Positions 1-8,778 are shown, counted from the first letter of the stretch. The stretch is DNA of 64,000 nt from Salinigranum halophilum (GCF_007004735.1 NZ_SSNL01000004.1:434001-498000); one strand, 5' to 3'. Notes: generated from the letters alone by a model not told the origin. Program-made: numbers and translations.

Positions 1-648
1 ACGTACCGCGTGGTCGCCGTCCTCGACGAGACAGGGCAGGCGGCCATCATCGACGCGGACAACGCCGTCCTCCTCCCGCCCGAACGCTTCGACGAGGACA
101 CGTACTCGCAGGTGGTGGTGCTGGCGGCGTCCACGGCCGAGGCGAACCAGACCGCGATGAACATCCGTGCCAGCATGAACGACCGGCAAGAGCGGGTTCG
201 GATCTTCGAGTTCGGCCAGCTCGCCGAGCAGATCGACCAGCTGTTCGTCCAGTTGAACCTCTTTCTCGTCGGCATCGGCGCGGTGTCGCTCGTGGTCGCC
301 GGGACGAGCATCCTCAACGTGATGCTCATGTCGACCGTCGAGCGCCGCGAGGAGATTGGCGTCCTCCGGGCGGTGGGCTTCGAGAAGCGCGCGGTGTTAC
401 GCATCCTCCTGACCGAGGCGGGCATGCTCGGTCTCATCGGCGGCACCATCGGAGTCGTCGTGAGCCTCCTCGTGGGGATGGGCGTCAACAACCTGTTCCT
501 CGGCGACCCGTTGGCGTTCGACGCGCTCGGCCTGTTCTACCTCACGGCCGCCTTCGCCTTCGGCGTCGGGTCGAGCCTGGTCAGCGGCGCGTATCCGGCG
601 TGGAAAGCGGCGACGCTCGACCCCGTGCAGGCGCTTCGCGGGAACTGA
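1..648 (+). CDS. ABC transporter permease, FtsX/MacB type (C-terminal part)
   Basis: The 5' end lies outside the window, and the reading frame is open from base 1. The visible 215 residues hold the end of the extracellular domain followed by three hydrophobic segments. Between the first and second lies the typical FtsX-family cytoplasmic stretch, with VERREEIGVLRAVGF, and the protein ends in the family signature PAWKAATLDPVQALRGN. Such permeases work with an ATPase (probably upstream, not visible) in lipoprotein export or efflux of small molecules. The substrate cannot be inferred. Confidence 0.9.
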   Translation, partial: TYRVVAVLDETGQAAIIDADNAVLLPPERFDEDTYSQVVVLAASTAEANQTAMNIRASMNDRQERVRIFEFGQLAEQIDQLFVQLNLFLVGIGAVSLVVAGTSILNVMLMSTVERREEIGVLRAVGFEKRAVLRILLTEAGMLGLIGGTIGVVVSLLVGMGVNNLFLGDPLAFDALGLFYLTAAFAFGVGSSLVSGAYPAWKAATLDPVQALRGN

Positions 649-725
649 CGTCTCGGGTCCGTCGCCCGCTCACGGCAATTCCGTGTAGACTCGTCACTCA
701 CGACCGTTCGGTCTCGTCTGAGAAG

Positions 726-877
726 TGGCCGGGGCGGGCTCCGAACCCGCGATCTCCGCATGGCCCAGGTCCGAGGCTCGGCAGGCCCCGTAGGCTGACG
801 GAGGCTTCCAAGGCGGTACCGCACCGAATCTCAGAACCCTATGAGTGCGGCGCTATGTCCAGCTAAGCCACCCGGCC
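726..877 (-). tRNA. tRNA-Met (CAU), elongator, with an intron
   Basis: On the minus strand the 5' exon is 877-840 and the 3' exon 761-726. They are separated by an intron of about 78 nt (839-762). The acceptor GGCCGGG pairs with CCCGGCC, and the anticodon stem CCGCA pairs with TGCGG around a CTCATAA loop. The T arm is GCGGG-TTCGGAG-CCCGC. The discriminator is A and no CCA is encoded. An intron after position 37 is the known arrangement for haloarchaeal elongator tRNA-Met and is removed by the splicing endonuclease at a bulge-helix-bulge. The exact splice bases are inferred from the anticodon loop. Confidence 0.93.
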
Positions 878-953
878 TCACTCTGCCGTAATGCGGTCCT
901 GCCCTTCAACCTTCCTATCCGTCACGGGTGAGACGTTCGACACCACGGCCCGT

Positions 954-973
954 GGCCGCCCGTTCGGGCGGCC
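954..973. repeat. Perfect inverted repeat, 9-base arms
   Basis: The arm GGCCGCCCG is followed by TT and then CGGGCGGCC. It lies 77 bases upstream of the tRNA-Met 5' end and could be a hairpin in RNA or a protein-binding site. No T-run follows on either strand, so a terminator is not supported. Confidence 0.5.
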
Positions 974-1390
974 GCACGCGGGTGAACGGTGAACGAGGAT
1001 CGACGAAGAGACGTATCTTCCCGGTCGCCGAAGCGTCCGCCGACCGAGCGATGGTGAGCACCGAACGACGCACGACCCCCAGCGGGGGATGTGACCTCTG
1101 AGGCTCCGTCGGCGTCTCTCTCGGCCGGGCCTGGCTCTGGTGGTCCCCGTCGTCCTCTCGGGAGAGAGCGTCGGGACGGTTCCGAACGTCGTCGGCTTCT
1201 CCGTCGGCGCGGTGAGTCCCGCGCTCGGAGACGTGGTCATGATACGACAGACGCGTGGGAGGCGCGGACTCGTGGAACTGTGGGACCGTCTCGGGAACCC
1301 CGTCGTGTCGCCCACCGTGGTACGCAGTGGTCCGCTTACTGTCCCATACACACTCACAAACGTATCACATCTGAGACGTTCATCCGCGGA

Positions 1391-1396
1391 TTTATG
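1391..1396 (+). promoter_or_regulatory. TATA box for the gene at 1421
   Basis: TTTATG lies about 27 bases before the ATG at 1421. This is the haloarchaeal spacing for a leaderless transcript, and it is the main reason for rejecting the in-frame ATG at 1394 and the longer upstream frame. Confidence 0.5.
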
Positions 1397-1420
1397 CTGG
1401 ACGCCCGGGACGTGAGAGCC

Positions 1421-2578
1421 ATGACCTACCCGGACGTCGTCCAGTCGGCGCTCGGCGACGAGTCGGTCGCCGCGCGCGTCCCGCTCGGCGACGATGCCCT
1501 GTTCGTCACGCCGACGCGGACGCTCGTCTACCGCGCCGACTCGCTCCTCTCGGACGAGTCGGTCGAGGAGTTCCCCCACGGTGCCGAACGCATCGGCGTC
1601 TCCACGAAGCGTCGAAAGACGACCGTCTCGCTCGACTACGGACTCGACGGCGAGCGCTCGTTCACCGTTCCGGCGAAGCTACTCGACCGGGCCTTACACC
1701 CGGTGCTGGCGGGCACGCTCAACGCCTCCGGCGTCACCGACCCCGGCGAGACCGTCACGGAGACGTTCCGCTTCTCCGAACTCACGCTGGTCGTCACGAG
1801 CGACCGAATCGTGAAACACGTCGGCAGCGCGGTGTGGGACGAGGACTTCGAGGAGTTCCACTTCGCGGACGTCACCGACCTCGTCGTCGAAGCGGGCAAC
1901 GTCGCGACGACGCTCGTCCTCACCCACGACGGGCGACAGCAGCGGCTCAAAGCGCCGAACGAGCGGGCGCGAGAGGTCCGTGAGCGACTCACCGACGCCC
2001 TGCTCGACTACCACGGCGTCGACAGTCTCGACACCCTCCGCGAGCGGTTCGCCGCCGAGGAGGAGGAGTCGCCTTCGGCCACGATGTCGTTCGGCGAGGG
2101 GCCGACACCGCTCTCGGCGAACCCGAGCGAACTCACCGACCGCTCGAAGGACGCGGCCCGGAGCGACGAGGACGCGAGCGACGCCGACCGTGGCACCGAG
2201 GCCACCGGAAACGCGGAGAGAACCGCCGTGGCGGCCGAGACGGAGGACGCGGCCTCGGCGTCGGCGGGCGAGTCGACGGAGCCACATTCGGCCCCGGGCG
2301 GTTCCGACGACGCCACCGGCATCGACACCATCGGTGCGGGCGGCCTCCTCGGCCCGGTCGACACCGACACCGACACCGACAGTGACAGTGACACTGACAC
2401 CGCTCACTCCGAGTCGGCGGCCGTCACGCCCGACGAGGGCGCACGCGACGACGACGTCGCGGCACTCGTCGCCGAGGTGGAGGCGCTGCGAGAGACCGTC
2501 GAGGCCCAGAACGAGCGACTCGCTCGGCAGGAGGAACTCCTCGAACGGCTCATCGCCGAACTCCGCGAGCGGCTCTGA
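1421..2578 (+). CDS. Haloarchaeal DUF7115-like protein with C-terminal coiled coil
   Basis: 385 residues. The first ~210 form a folded region (starting MTYPDVVQSALGDESVAARV) that resembles haloarchaeal proteins labelled DUF7115; this family assignment is from memory. Residues ~215-335 are a low-complexity acidic linker that includes a run of Asp-Thr/Asp-Ser dipeptides encoded by seven hexamers (2360-2401). The last ~40 residues (VEALRETVEAQNERLARQEE) form a coiled coil. There is no signal peptide or membrane segment, so it is probably cytoplasmic. No enzymatic motif is seen. The start at 1421 is chosen from TATA spacing. Confidence 0.75.
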   Translation: MTYPDVVQSALGDESVAARVPLGDDALFVTPTRTLVYRADSLLSDESVEEFPHGAERIGVSTKRRKTTVSLDYGLDGERSFTVPAKLLDRALHPVLAGTLNASGVTDPGETVTETFRFSELTLVVTSDRIVKHVGSAVWDEDFEEFHFADVTDLVVEAGNVATTLVLTHDGRQQRLKAPNERAREVRERLTDALLDYHGVDSLDTLRERFAAEEEESPSATMSFGEGPTPLSANPSELTDRSKDAARSDEDASDADRGTEATGNAERTAVAAETEDAASASAGESTEPHSAPGGSDDATGIDTIGAGGLLGPVDTDTDTDSDSDTDTAHSESAAVTPDEGARDDDVAALVAEVEALRETVEAQNERLARQEELLERLIAELRERL

Positions 2579-2579
2579 G

Positions 2580-2945
2580 TCACTCGCGTCCGAGCACCTT
2601 CCGAACGCACGAGGAGCCGAACGGCCCGAGTTCGCCGGACTCGAACTGGACGAAGTGGCCCGTCGAGAGCCCCGCTCCACAGCGGCGACACTCGAACTCA
2701 CCCTCTCGGACCGTGACCTGACTCTCGAAGCGGACGAACGTCCCGCCCCGTCTCGTCTGCACCCGCGCACCGTCGCGCTCGATGACCCCGCGTATCTCGG
2801 CCGTGTCGAGGATCTCTCGGGTGAGCGAGGGGTCCGTCGTCACCGTCTCGATGCGGTCGACAACGTCCGCAAGCGCCAGTTCGTCGGTCTCGAGGTGCGC
2901 GAGCAGGTCGAGGGCGAGTTCCACGCGCGCTGTACGCTCGGTCAC
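2580..2945 (-). CDS. Small haloarchaeal protein with C-terminal zinc-binding motif (DUF5830-like)
   Basis: 121 residues from a GTG start at 2945. A TTAT box on the minus strand about 27 bases upstream supports leaderless transcription from this start. The N-terminal ~75 residues look helical (VELALDLLAHLETDELALAD), with a possible winged-helix shape. The C-terminus contains CRRCGAGL, a spaced His and a later Cys (FGSSCVRKVLGRE), which suggests a zinc ribbon. The match to DUF5830 is from memory. It converges on the preceding gene, with one base between the stop codons. Function unknown. Confidence 0.75.
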   Translation of the reverse strand: MTERTARVELALDLLAHLETDELALADVVDRIETVTTDPSLTREILDTAEIRGVIERDGARVQTRRGGTFVRFESQVTVREGEFECRRCGAGLSTGHFVQFESGELGPFGSSCVRKVLGRE

Positions 2946-3036
2946 GTCCGGAGGTTTCTCCGTCGGCCGAATAAGCGTTCCGCGCTCGGAGGAGCGAGCA
3001 CAAGACGTATGCCCTGCCGTCCGAGACACCACGTGT

Positions 3037-3687
3037 ATGCGCCGGTCACGGCTCCTCCTCGGGTTCGCGCTCCTCTGCGTGCTCGCCGCGGCCCTCCTCG
3101 TCGCCCCCGACCGCGCGCTGTGGTGGCTCGAGTGGGTCGCGGCCGACCCGCTCCGCTTCGGACTCGTCCTCTTCGTCCTCTCCCTCGTCAGACCCGTCGT
3201 CGCCTGGCCGACGACGCTCCTCGCCGTCGGGGCCGGCTACGGCTACGGCCTCGTCGGCATCCCCTACGCGCTCGCGCTCATCACCCTCACGAGCGTCCCG
3301 CCGTTCCTCGTCGCCCGGTGGTTCGGTCGGGAGTCACGGGTCGCCGTCGCGGGCGAACGCGTCGTCCGCGAGGCCGGCGACCTCCGGAGCGTGGTCGCCT
3401 CGCGGCTCCTCCCGGCCCCCTCCGACGTCGTCTCCGTCGCCGCGGGCGTCTCCGGCGTCTCGCTGTCGACGTTCGCGGTGGGGACGGCCATCGGCGAACT
3501 CCCGTGGGCCGTCGTCGGCGTCCTCGCGGGGTCGTCGCTCGACTCGCTCTCGCACGCCTCGCTCGGGGCAGTGGACTGGCGACTCGTCGCGGCGTGTGGC
3601 CTCGCGGCGGTGTTGCTCCTCGCCGGGCCGGTGTATCGCGTGGTCGCCGGGCGCGACCCCGCGCCGGTGGGCCTCGACGCCGAGTGA
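3037..3687 (+). CDS. VTT/DedA-like (TVP38/TMEM64 family) membrane protein
   Basis: 216 residues with about five hydrophobic segments. The TVP38/SNARE-associated pattern is visible: GYGYGLVGIPYA in the re-entrant region, then VARWFGRES and SRLLPAPSDVVSVAAGVSGVS, then a GELPWAVVGVLAGSS segment. Members are thought to act as lipid scramblases or transporters in the cytoplasmic membrane; the substrate here is unknown. The ATG at 3037 is taken because the hydrophobic N-terminus MRRSRLLLGFALL begins there; the longer in-frame ORF adds only low-quality sequence. Confidence 0.8.
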   Translation: MRRSRLLLGFALLCVLAAALLVAPDRALWWLEWVAADPLRFGLVLFVLSLVRPVVAWPTTLLAVGAGYGYGLVGIPYALALITLTSVPPFLVARWFGRESRVAVAGERVVREAGDLRSVVASRLLPAPSDVVSVAAGVSGVSLSTFAVGTAIGELPWAVVGVLAGSSLDSLSHASLGAVDWRLVAACGLAAVLLLAGPVYRVVAGRDPAPVGLDAE

Positions 3688-3735
3688 CGCCGCACGGCCC
3701 CGAGAGGTGGTCCGGCAGACGGGCCGCCGAGGACG

Positions 3736-3882
3736 TCACCGCCGGAGGGACCAGAGAACCACCGCGAGGAGCGAGAGCGCGACGACGTCGCCAGTCAGGT
3801 CCGCGACGCCCACGAGCAAGAGCAGCGAGGCGTGCACGACACCAGCACGTTCGAGTCGTGACCATCCACCCCTCCCGACCAT
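3736..3882 (-). CDS. Small hydrophobic membrane protein
   Basis: A 48-residue frame on the minus strand. After a basic N-terminus (MVGRGGWSRLERAG) come two short hydrophobic stretches, VVHASLLLLVGVADL and VVALSLLAVVLWSL, ending in Arg-Arg. Positive charges at both ends with a hydrophobic middle are typical of a small two-pass membrane protein. It lies between convergent neighbours in a stretch otherwise empty of genes. No family is recognised, and the evidence is composition only. Confidence 0.45.
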   Translation of the reverse strand: MVGRGGWSRLERAGVVHASLLLLVGVADLTGDVVALSLLAVVLWSLRR

Positions 3883-3942
3883 ACCACCGGTACCCGCTCG
3901 AACCGCCGAACCGTTCTGCCCGGTGGCCGACGACGTCGACGG

Positions 3943-5457
3943 TTACTCTAACAGCGACTCGCCCGTCATCGCCGCCGGCTGGTCGACGCCGACGAGTTCG
4001 AGGAGGGTGGGCGCGAGGTCACAGAGCGACCCGTCTTCGTGCAGCGAGCGCCCGCCAGCGGTGCCGTCCGGGGCGAGGTAGACGAGCGGAACCGGGTTGG
4101 TCGTGTGCGCCGTGTGGGGCGCGTCGGGCGTGCCCATGTCGTCGGCGTTGCCGTGGTCGGCCGTGACGAGGACGTGCCCGCCCGCGCGCTCGACGGCCGC
4201 GACGAGCCGTCCGAGCTGTTCGTCGACGGCTTCGACGGCCGCGACGGCGGCTTCGAAGTCGCCCGTGTGGCCCACCATGTCTGGGTTCGCGTAGTTCAAC
4301 ACGAGTACGTCGGGGTCGTCGGATTCGATGAGGTCGATGGCCGTGTCGGTCACCTCCTCGGCGCTCATCTCCGGTCGCTGGTCGTAGGTCGGGACGTCCG
4401 GCGACTGGATGATCCGTCGGACCTCGCCTTCGAACTCCACCTCGCGGCCGCCGTTGAGGAAGTAGGTGACGTGGGCGTACTTCTCGGACTCGGCGAGGCG
4501 GAGTTGCGTCTTGCCCGCCTCCGAGAGCACCTCACCCAGGGTGTCCGCGGGTTCGTTCGGCGGGAACGCCACGGGGAAGTCGAACGTCTGGTCGTACTCG
4601 GTCATCGTGACGAGTTCGATTTGAGGAGGATGCGTGTCGAACTCCCAGACGGGGTCGACGTCGGCGAGCATCCGCACCAACTGGCGTGCGCGGTCCGGAC
4701 GGAAGTTGAAGAAGACCACCGCGTCGCCGTCTTCGAGTGCGGGGCCACCCTCGACGAGCGTCGGTTCGACGAACTCGTCGGTGTCGCCGCGGTCGTACGA
4801 CGCCTCGACGGCCTCGACCGCCGTCGTCGCCGTGTGGTCGGCCTCGCGCTCGACGATGGCGTCGTACGCGCGCTTCGTCCGCTCCCAGTTCTGGTCGCGG
4901 TCCATCGCGTAGTACCGCCCCGAGACGGTGGCGACGTCGCCCGTCCCGCGGTCTGCGACGTGCGCTTCGAGGTCGGCGAGGTAGCTCCGTCCGCCGTGGG
5001 GGTCGGTGTCACGGCCGTCCATGAACGCGTGGGTGACGGCTTCGATTCCTCTCTCGGCAGCGATGTCGATGAGCGCGTGGAGGTGTCCCTGCTCTGAGTG
5101 GACGCCCCCGTCGGAGACGAGCCCCATGAAGTGGACGCTGCCGCCCGTCTCCGCGGCGTGGTCGAACGCCGACGTGAGCGCGTCGTTCTCCGCGAACGAC
5201 CCCGCGGCGATGGCGTCCTCGATGCGGGTGTACGCCTGCTTCACCACGCGACCGGCCCCGATGTTGAGGTGACCGACCTCGCTGTTGCCCATCTGTCCCT
5301 CGGGGAGGCCGACCCGCCGTCCGGAGACGTCGAGCGTCGTGTACGCGCCGGCGTCGGCGAAGCGGTCGAAGTTGGGTGTCGACGCCGCCTTCACCGCGTC
5401 GCGTCTGTCGTGGTCGCCGAGCCCCCAGCCGTCGAGGATAACGAGCGCTGCCTGCAT
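3943..5457 (-). CDS. gpmI: 2,3-bisphosphoglycerate-independent phosphoglycerate mutase
   Basis: 504 residues, a usual length for the bacterial-type enzyme. It interconverts 3- and 2-phosphoglycerate in glycolysis and gluconeogenesis using two Mn ions. Visible are the metal ligand Asp9 in ILDGWGLGD, the phosphorylated serine Ser59 in GQMGNSEVGHL, the substrate loops DGRDTDP and FNFRPDRARQ, and the C-terminal metal motifs NPDMVGHTG and TADHGNADD. It is a single-gene unit read toward the preceding genes. Haloarchaea use this form, unlike the aPGM form of many other archaea. Confidence 0.96.
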   Translation of the reverse strand: MQAALVILDGWGLGDHDRRDAVKAASTPNFDRFADAGAYTTLDVSGRRVGLPEGQMGNSEVGHLNIGAGRVVKQAYTRIEDAIAAGSFAENDALTSAFDHAAETGGSVHFMGLVSDGGVHSEQGHLHALIDIAAERGIEAVTHAFMDGRDTDPHGGRSYLADLEAHVADRGTGDVATVSGRYYAMDRDQNWERTKRAYDAIVEREADHTATTAVEAVEASYDRGDTDEFVEPTLVEGGPALEDGDAVVFFNFRPDRARQLVRMLADVDPVWEFDTHPPQIELVTMTEYDQTFDFPVAFPPNEPADTLGEVLSEAGKTQLRLAESEKYAHVTYFLNGGREVEFEGEVRRIIQSPDVPTYDQRPEMSAEEVTDTAIDLIESDDPDVLVLNYANPDMVGHTGDFEAAVAAVEAVDEQLGRLVAAVERAGGHVLVTADHGNADDMGTPDAPHTAHTTNPVPLVYLAPDGTAGGRSLHEDGSLCDLAPTLLELVGVDQPAAMTGESLLE

Positions 5458-5576
5458 GTCCGAGTGCTCACGACCGAGGCGTAATTACGTGTCGTTTGTC
5501 CGAGCCGAGCGCCAGAACGGCCGCTCGGCGAAAGCCAACAGAGACTTGAGGCCGGCCGCCAAGTCCGGGGCAACCG

Positions 5577-8072
5577 ATGTCCTCCAACCCCGACGACTCC
5601 GCAGCCGACGACGACCCGGGCGGTGACGACGTCGACACCACGGCGGGCCTTCCCGTGAGCCGCCGCGCGCTCCTCGCCGGTACCGCTGTCGCCGGTGCGG
5701 GCGTCGCCGGCGCGATTACGCTCGGTGGTGACGGCCGGGCCACGGACGACGACCCGGCGACGGATTCGACCGCGACGACGACCCCGCGAGCGACCCCCAT
5801 CGCCGACGCCGACGAGGCTCGCCGACTGGCCGAAAGGTTCGCCCCGACGCTGTACTTCGGGCGACGCGAACGGTGGTTCCCGACGGACCCGCGCCCCTAC
5901 GCCTCCGAGCGGGACGGCCAGACGGTCGTCGACGGCTTCGACGCGCTCGACGGTTACACGGCCGCGAAAAGCGAGGACACGCCGGCGCCCGACCCGACGG
6001 TGTTCTATCACGTGCTGGAGTACACCGACCGCCTCGCCGTCGTGCAGTACTGGATCTACTCGGCGTTCGACCAGTTCTCCGTCAACTTCCACTGGCACGA
6101 CTGGGAACTCCTCCAGACGTTCGTCGACCGCACGTCCGGCGACCCCGTCCTCTACGCGGCGAGCGCACACTCTCGGCAGGTCCCGAACAACGAGTTCCTC
6201 GACCCCGAGGCGGTTCCAGCCATCATCAGCGAGGTCGGCTCGCACTCCTCGGCGCTGGGGATGAACGCGCGCCGCGACACGTTCCAGCGCCTCCCGGTCG
6301 ACGGCCTCGTCGCCGACGTGACCAACGGCGTCGTCGCCATCGCCTCGGGCGAGGAGGGCCTCCCGCTCGCGTACGGACTCCCGCGCGACGAGGGGTTCCG
6401 CCTCCCGTACGTCGTCCCCGAACTCGACGGCGCGCCGCTCACCGACCACCCCGACCTGCCGAACGTCTCTGCCGAGGACCTCGTCCCCGAAGACGTCACG
6501 GTCGGTTCGTTCGCCGACCTCGCGACGCCGCCGACGGGCCTCCCTCCGCGAGAACTCGGGGCGACGTTCGAACCGGAGTCGCGACGGGAGACACCGGCCG
6601 ACGAACACTACGCGCTCGTCCCGACCGCCGAGGTCGAGGACATCGCCGCATTCACCGGGCCGCAGTTGAGCTTCGAGTTCGCCGTCCCGGGGTTCGTCGA
6701 GGACGCCCTCGCGTCGCACATCACGTCGACATCGACGCCGTGGACGCAGCCGCGGTATCGTGACCCGCTCGCGGACGTGACCGACGCGGCCCACCGCGAG
6801 GCCATCCAGGAGCGATACGGTGTCGACGGCGGCGATCGAGGGGAGACCATCGTCGGTCGCCTCGCCGAACTCCGGCCGAGCGACGACGTCGACGTCGGCG
6901 TGACACTCACCGCGCCGCCGGTCGAGGCCGTGGCGCGACTGGCGTCGGACCCGACCGCCGTCCCGACGTTCGGCGGCGTCGCCGCCTTCGTCGACGTCGA
7001 ACCGGGCGACCACACGCTCACGGTCAACGGACCGGGGTACGCGCCGTACGCCCAGCGGGTGGCGGTCGGCGGCGAGGCGGCTACGGGTGAGGGGACGACG
7101 ACAGAAACGAGGACGGTCACGCCGACCGAGACTGCGACGGATGCACCCACCGAGACGACGAGCGACGGCACCGTCCGGGTCGGTGCCGACGGGCGAATCG
7201 GGCTGGTTCCGGCCGCGGACGCGGTGAAACTCAAGGTCGACGCGACCGACCGCGGCGGTGCCCGTCGTGTTCGCGTCGACGACGACGTCGCCGGCCGCGT
7301 GTTCGACGCGCCGCCGGTCGAGGCCGACGGGCGCGGGGCCGTCTACGTCCACCGCGCGGGTGGGTACACCGTGGAAGTGACCGACGAGCGGGGGGAGACG
7401 AGCGTCGAGCGCGTCAACCCCGGGCCGAACCAGAACGCCGCGGCGGTCGCGAAGGCGCGGACGGGCGTCTCCGGCATCACCCGGTTCCTCGTGGACTTCC
7501 TGACGGAGACCCGCGAGACCGTCGAACGACTGCTCGAACGTGGTGCCGACGGCAGTGCGAGTGGAAGCGACGACGAGCGGGGAACCGACGACTCGGCGGC
7601 GAGTGGTGGGGCCACGGCGACGCCGGACCCGACGTCGGCGACCATCGAACTCGACGTCGTCTCCGACGAGGAGAGAGACGACGGCGAAGGCGACGAGGAG
7701 CAGTCGACGGAGACGCCGACGGCTACTCCAACACCGACGCCCGCGTCCGAACCAACCGAGACATCGACGGCCACACCGACCCCGGCACCGGAAGCGACGC
7801 CCGACCGCGTCTATCAGCCGGTGACGACCCGCGAGAACCTCCGCCAGTTGCTCACGAAGGCCGTCTCGCGCGCCGAGGCGGCGAACGAGGCGGCGCTCGC
7901 GGGCGACGAGACGAGGACCGCCGAGGAACTCCGTGCCCTCAGGAGCGTGCTCGCACGGCTGTCGTCGCTCGCCGAGGGCGGTGGTGCCCCACAGCCGGCC
8001 GCGCGCATCGCTGCCCGGCGCGCGGGGACGGCCGACAGACGGGCCGAGCGCGCGCTGGACACGCTGACATAA
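5577..8072 (+). CDS. Tat-exported multidomain protein with Vps62/NPP1-like HWHDWE motif
   Basis: 831 residues. A twin-arginine signal (SRRALLAGTAVAGAGVAG, residues ~24-45) predicts export by Tat. Residues ~80-200 contain YWIYSAFDQF and HWHDWE, resembling the metal-binding core of Vps62/DUF946 and NPP1-type proteins. A domain at ~440-500 with VEPGDHTLTVNGPGYAPY looks like a PEGA or carboxypeptidase-regulatory beta fold. Two Thr/Pro/Glu-rich linkers (~505-530 and ~685-750) separate later domains, and the C-terminus is helical (EAANEAALAGDETRTAEELR). Probably a cell-surface or secreted protein; substrate unknown. Confidence 0.75.
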   Translation: MSSNPDDSAADDDPGGDDVDTTAGLPVSRRALLAGTAVAGAGVAGAITLGGDGRATDDDPATDSTATTTPRATPIADADEARRLAERFAPTLYFGRRERWFPTDPRPYASERDGQTVVDGFDALDGYTAAKSEDTPAPDPTVFYHVLEYTDRLAVVQYWIYSAFDQFSVNFHWHDWELLQTFVDRTSGDPVLYAASAHSRQVPNNEFLDPEAVPAIISEVGSHSSALGMNARRDTFQRLPVDGLVADVTNGVVAIASGEEGLPLAYGLPRDEGFRLPYVVPELDGAPLTDHPDLPNVSAEDLVPEDVTVGSFADLATPPTGLPPRELGATFEPESRRETPADEHYALVPTAEVEDIAAFTGPQLSFEFAVPGFVEDALASHITSTSTPWTQPRYRDPLADVTDAAHREAIQERYGVDGGDRGETIVGRLAELRPSDDVDVGVTLTAPPVEAVARLASDPTAVPTFGGVAAFVDVEPGDHTLTVNGPGYAPYAQRVAVGGEAATGEGTTTETRTVTPTETATDAPTETTSDGTVRVGADGRIGLVPAADAVKLKVDATDRGGARRVRVDDDVAGRVFDAPPVEADGRGAVYVHRAGGYTVEVTDERGETSVERVNPGPNQNAAAVAKARTGVSGITRFLVDFLTETRETVERLLERGADGSASGSDDERGTDDSAASGGATATPDPTSATIELDVVSDEERDDGEGDEEQSTETPTATPTPTPASEPTETSTATPTPAPEATPDRVYQPVTTRENLRQLLTKAVSRAEAANEAALAGDETRTAEELRALRSVLARLSSLAEGGGAPQPAARIAARRAGTADRRAERALDTLT

Positions 8073-8124
8073 CGCGGGACGGAGAGCGGCACGGTTTTTT
8101 CCGCCCGGTCCGAGGGTCGACCCG

Positions 8125-8778
8125 ATGGACGGCCTCTCCGACCTCGTCCCCGAACGCTACGTCCAGGAGTACCTGGGAAACGGTCCCAGTCTCGTCACCT
8201 TCCTCGCGCTCAACGCCAGCGCCTTCCTCGTGGGCGTGAGCTTCTACGTCCACTCCGAGCCCTCCCTCGTCGACCTGCCGACCTTCCTCTACCCGCTCTT
8301 CGGTGACTCGCCGACGGCGCTCGCGCTGGCGACGCTCTCGTTCGTCACGCTGCTTTCGAACCTGGGCCGGCCGGTCCGGGAGGCCCCGGTCAACCGCCCG
8401 CTCGCGTACCTCCACACCCTCGCGTTCGTCTGGCTCGTCAAGTACGGCCTGTGGACCGCCGTCGCGTTGAACCTCCGGCCCGAACTGTACGTCGGCTTCT
8501 CCGTGTCGGCGCTGTGGAACTACTGGGGCATCATGTTCACTCATCTGGGGTTCGTCATCGAGGCGTTCCTCATCCCCCACTACGGGAAGACGACCCGCGG
8601 GGCGCTCGCGTTCGCGCTCGTCGCGCTCCTCGCGAACGACGTCTTCGACTACGGCTTCGGCTACTACCCGCCGCTTCGGTACGAACCGGGCCTCGTCCTC
8701 CCCGCGCTCACGGTCGCGCTGTCGGTCCTCGCCGTCGCGCTCGCGTCGCGGGTCTTCGACAGACTCGACCCGGTCTGA
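8125..8778 (+). CDS. DUF1405 family membrane protein
   Basis: 217 residues with about six hydrophobic segments. It matches the DUF1405 pattern seen in archaea and Bacillus (YpjA-like): a short soluble N-terminus, then FYPLFGDSP-like and SNLGRPVREAPVNRPLAYLH regions, KYGLWTAVAL, and WGIMFTHLGFVIEAFLIPHY. The function of the family is not established. It follows the Tat-exported gene by about 50 bases on the same strand and may be co-transcribed with it. Confidence 0.85.
   Translation: MDGLSDLVPERYVQEYLGNGPSLVTFLALNASAFLVGVSFYVHSEPSLVDLPTFLYPLFGDSPTALALATLSFVTLLSNLGRPVREAPVNRPLAYLHTLAFVWLVKYGLWTAVALNLRPELYVGFSVSALWNYWGIMFTHLGFVIEAFLIPHYGKTTRGALAFALVALLANDVFDYGFGYYPPLRYEPGLVLPALTVALSVLAVALASRVFDRLDPV

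Larger units (their letters stand above)
878..1420. other. Intergenic region, no gene recognised
   Basis: These 543 bases separate the tRNA-Met gene, transcribed leftward, from the gene starting at 1421. I see no reading frame with convincing haloarchaeal composition. The notable features are a perfect inverted repeat at 954-973 (9-base arms, TT centre) and the TATA box at 1391-1396 serving the next gene. The tRNA-Met promoter should lie just right of 877, but I cannot point to a clear TATA box. Confidence 0.5.

Noticed and set aside
1140-1415. A 91-codon plus-strand frame in the gap after tRNA-Met
   Set aside because: It has moderate hydrophobicity, but its composition is not haloarchaeal (few acidic residues) and its start has no promoter-like sequence.
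1091-1420. N-terminal extension of the gene starting at 1421
   Set aside because: The extra residues are Arg/Ser-rich and unlike the rest, and a TATA box at 1391 fits leaderless transcription from 1421.
5391-7352. A 653-codon minus-strand frame opposite the Tat-exported protein
   Set aside because: It is antisense to a gene with a clear signal peptide and domains, and its own sequence is Arg/Val/Asp-rich without any recognisable fold.
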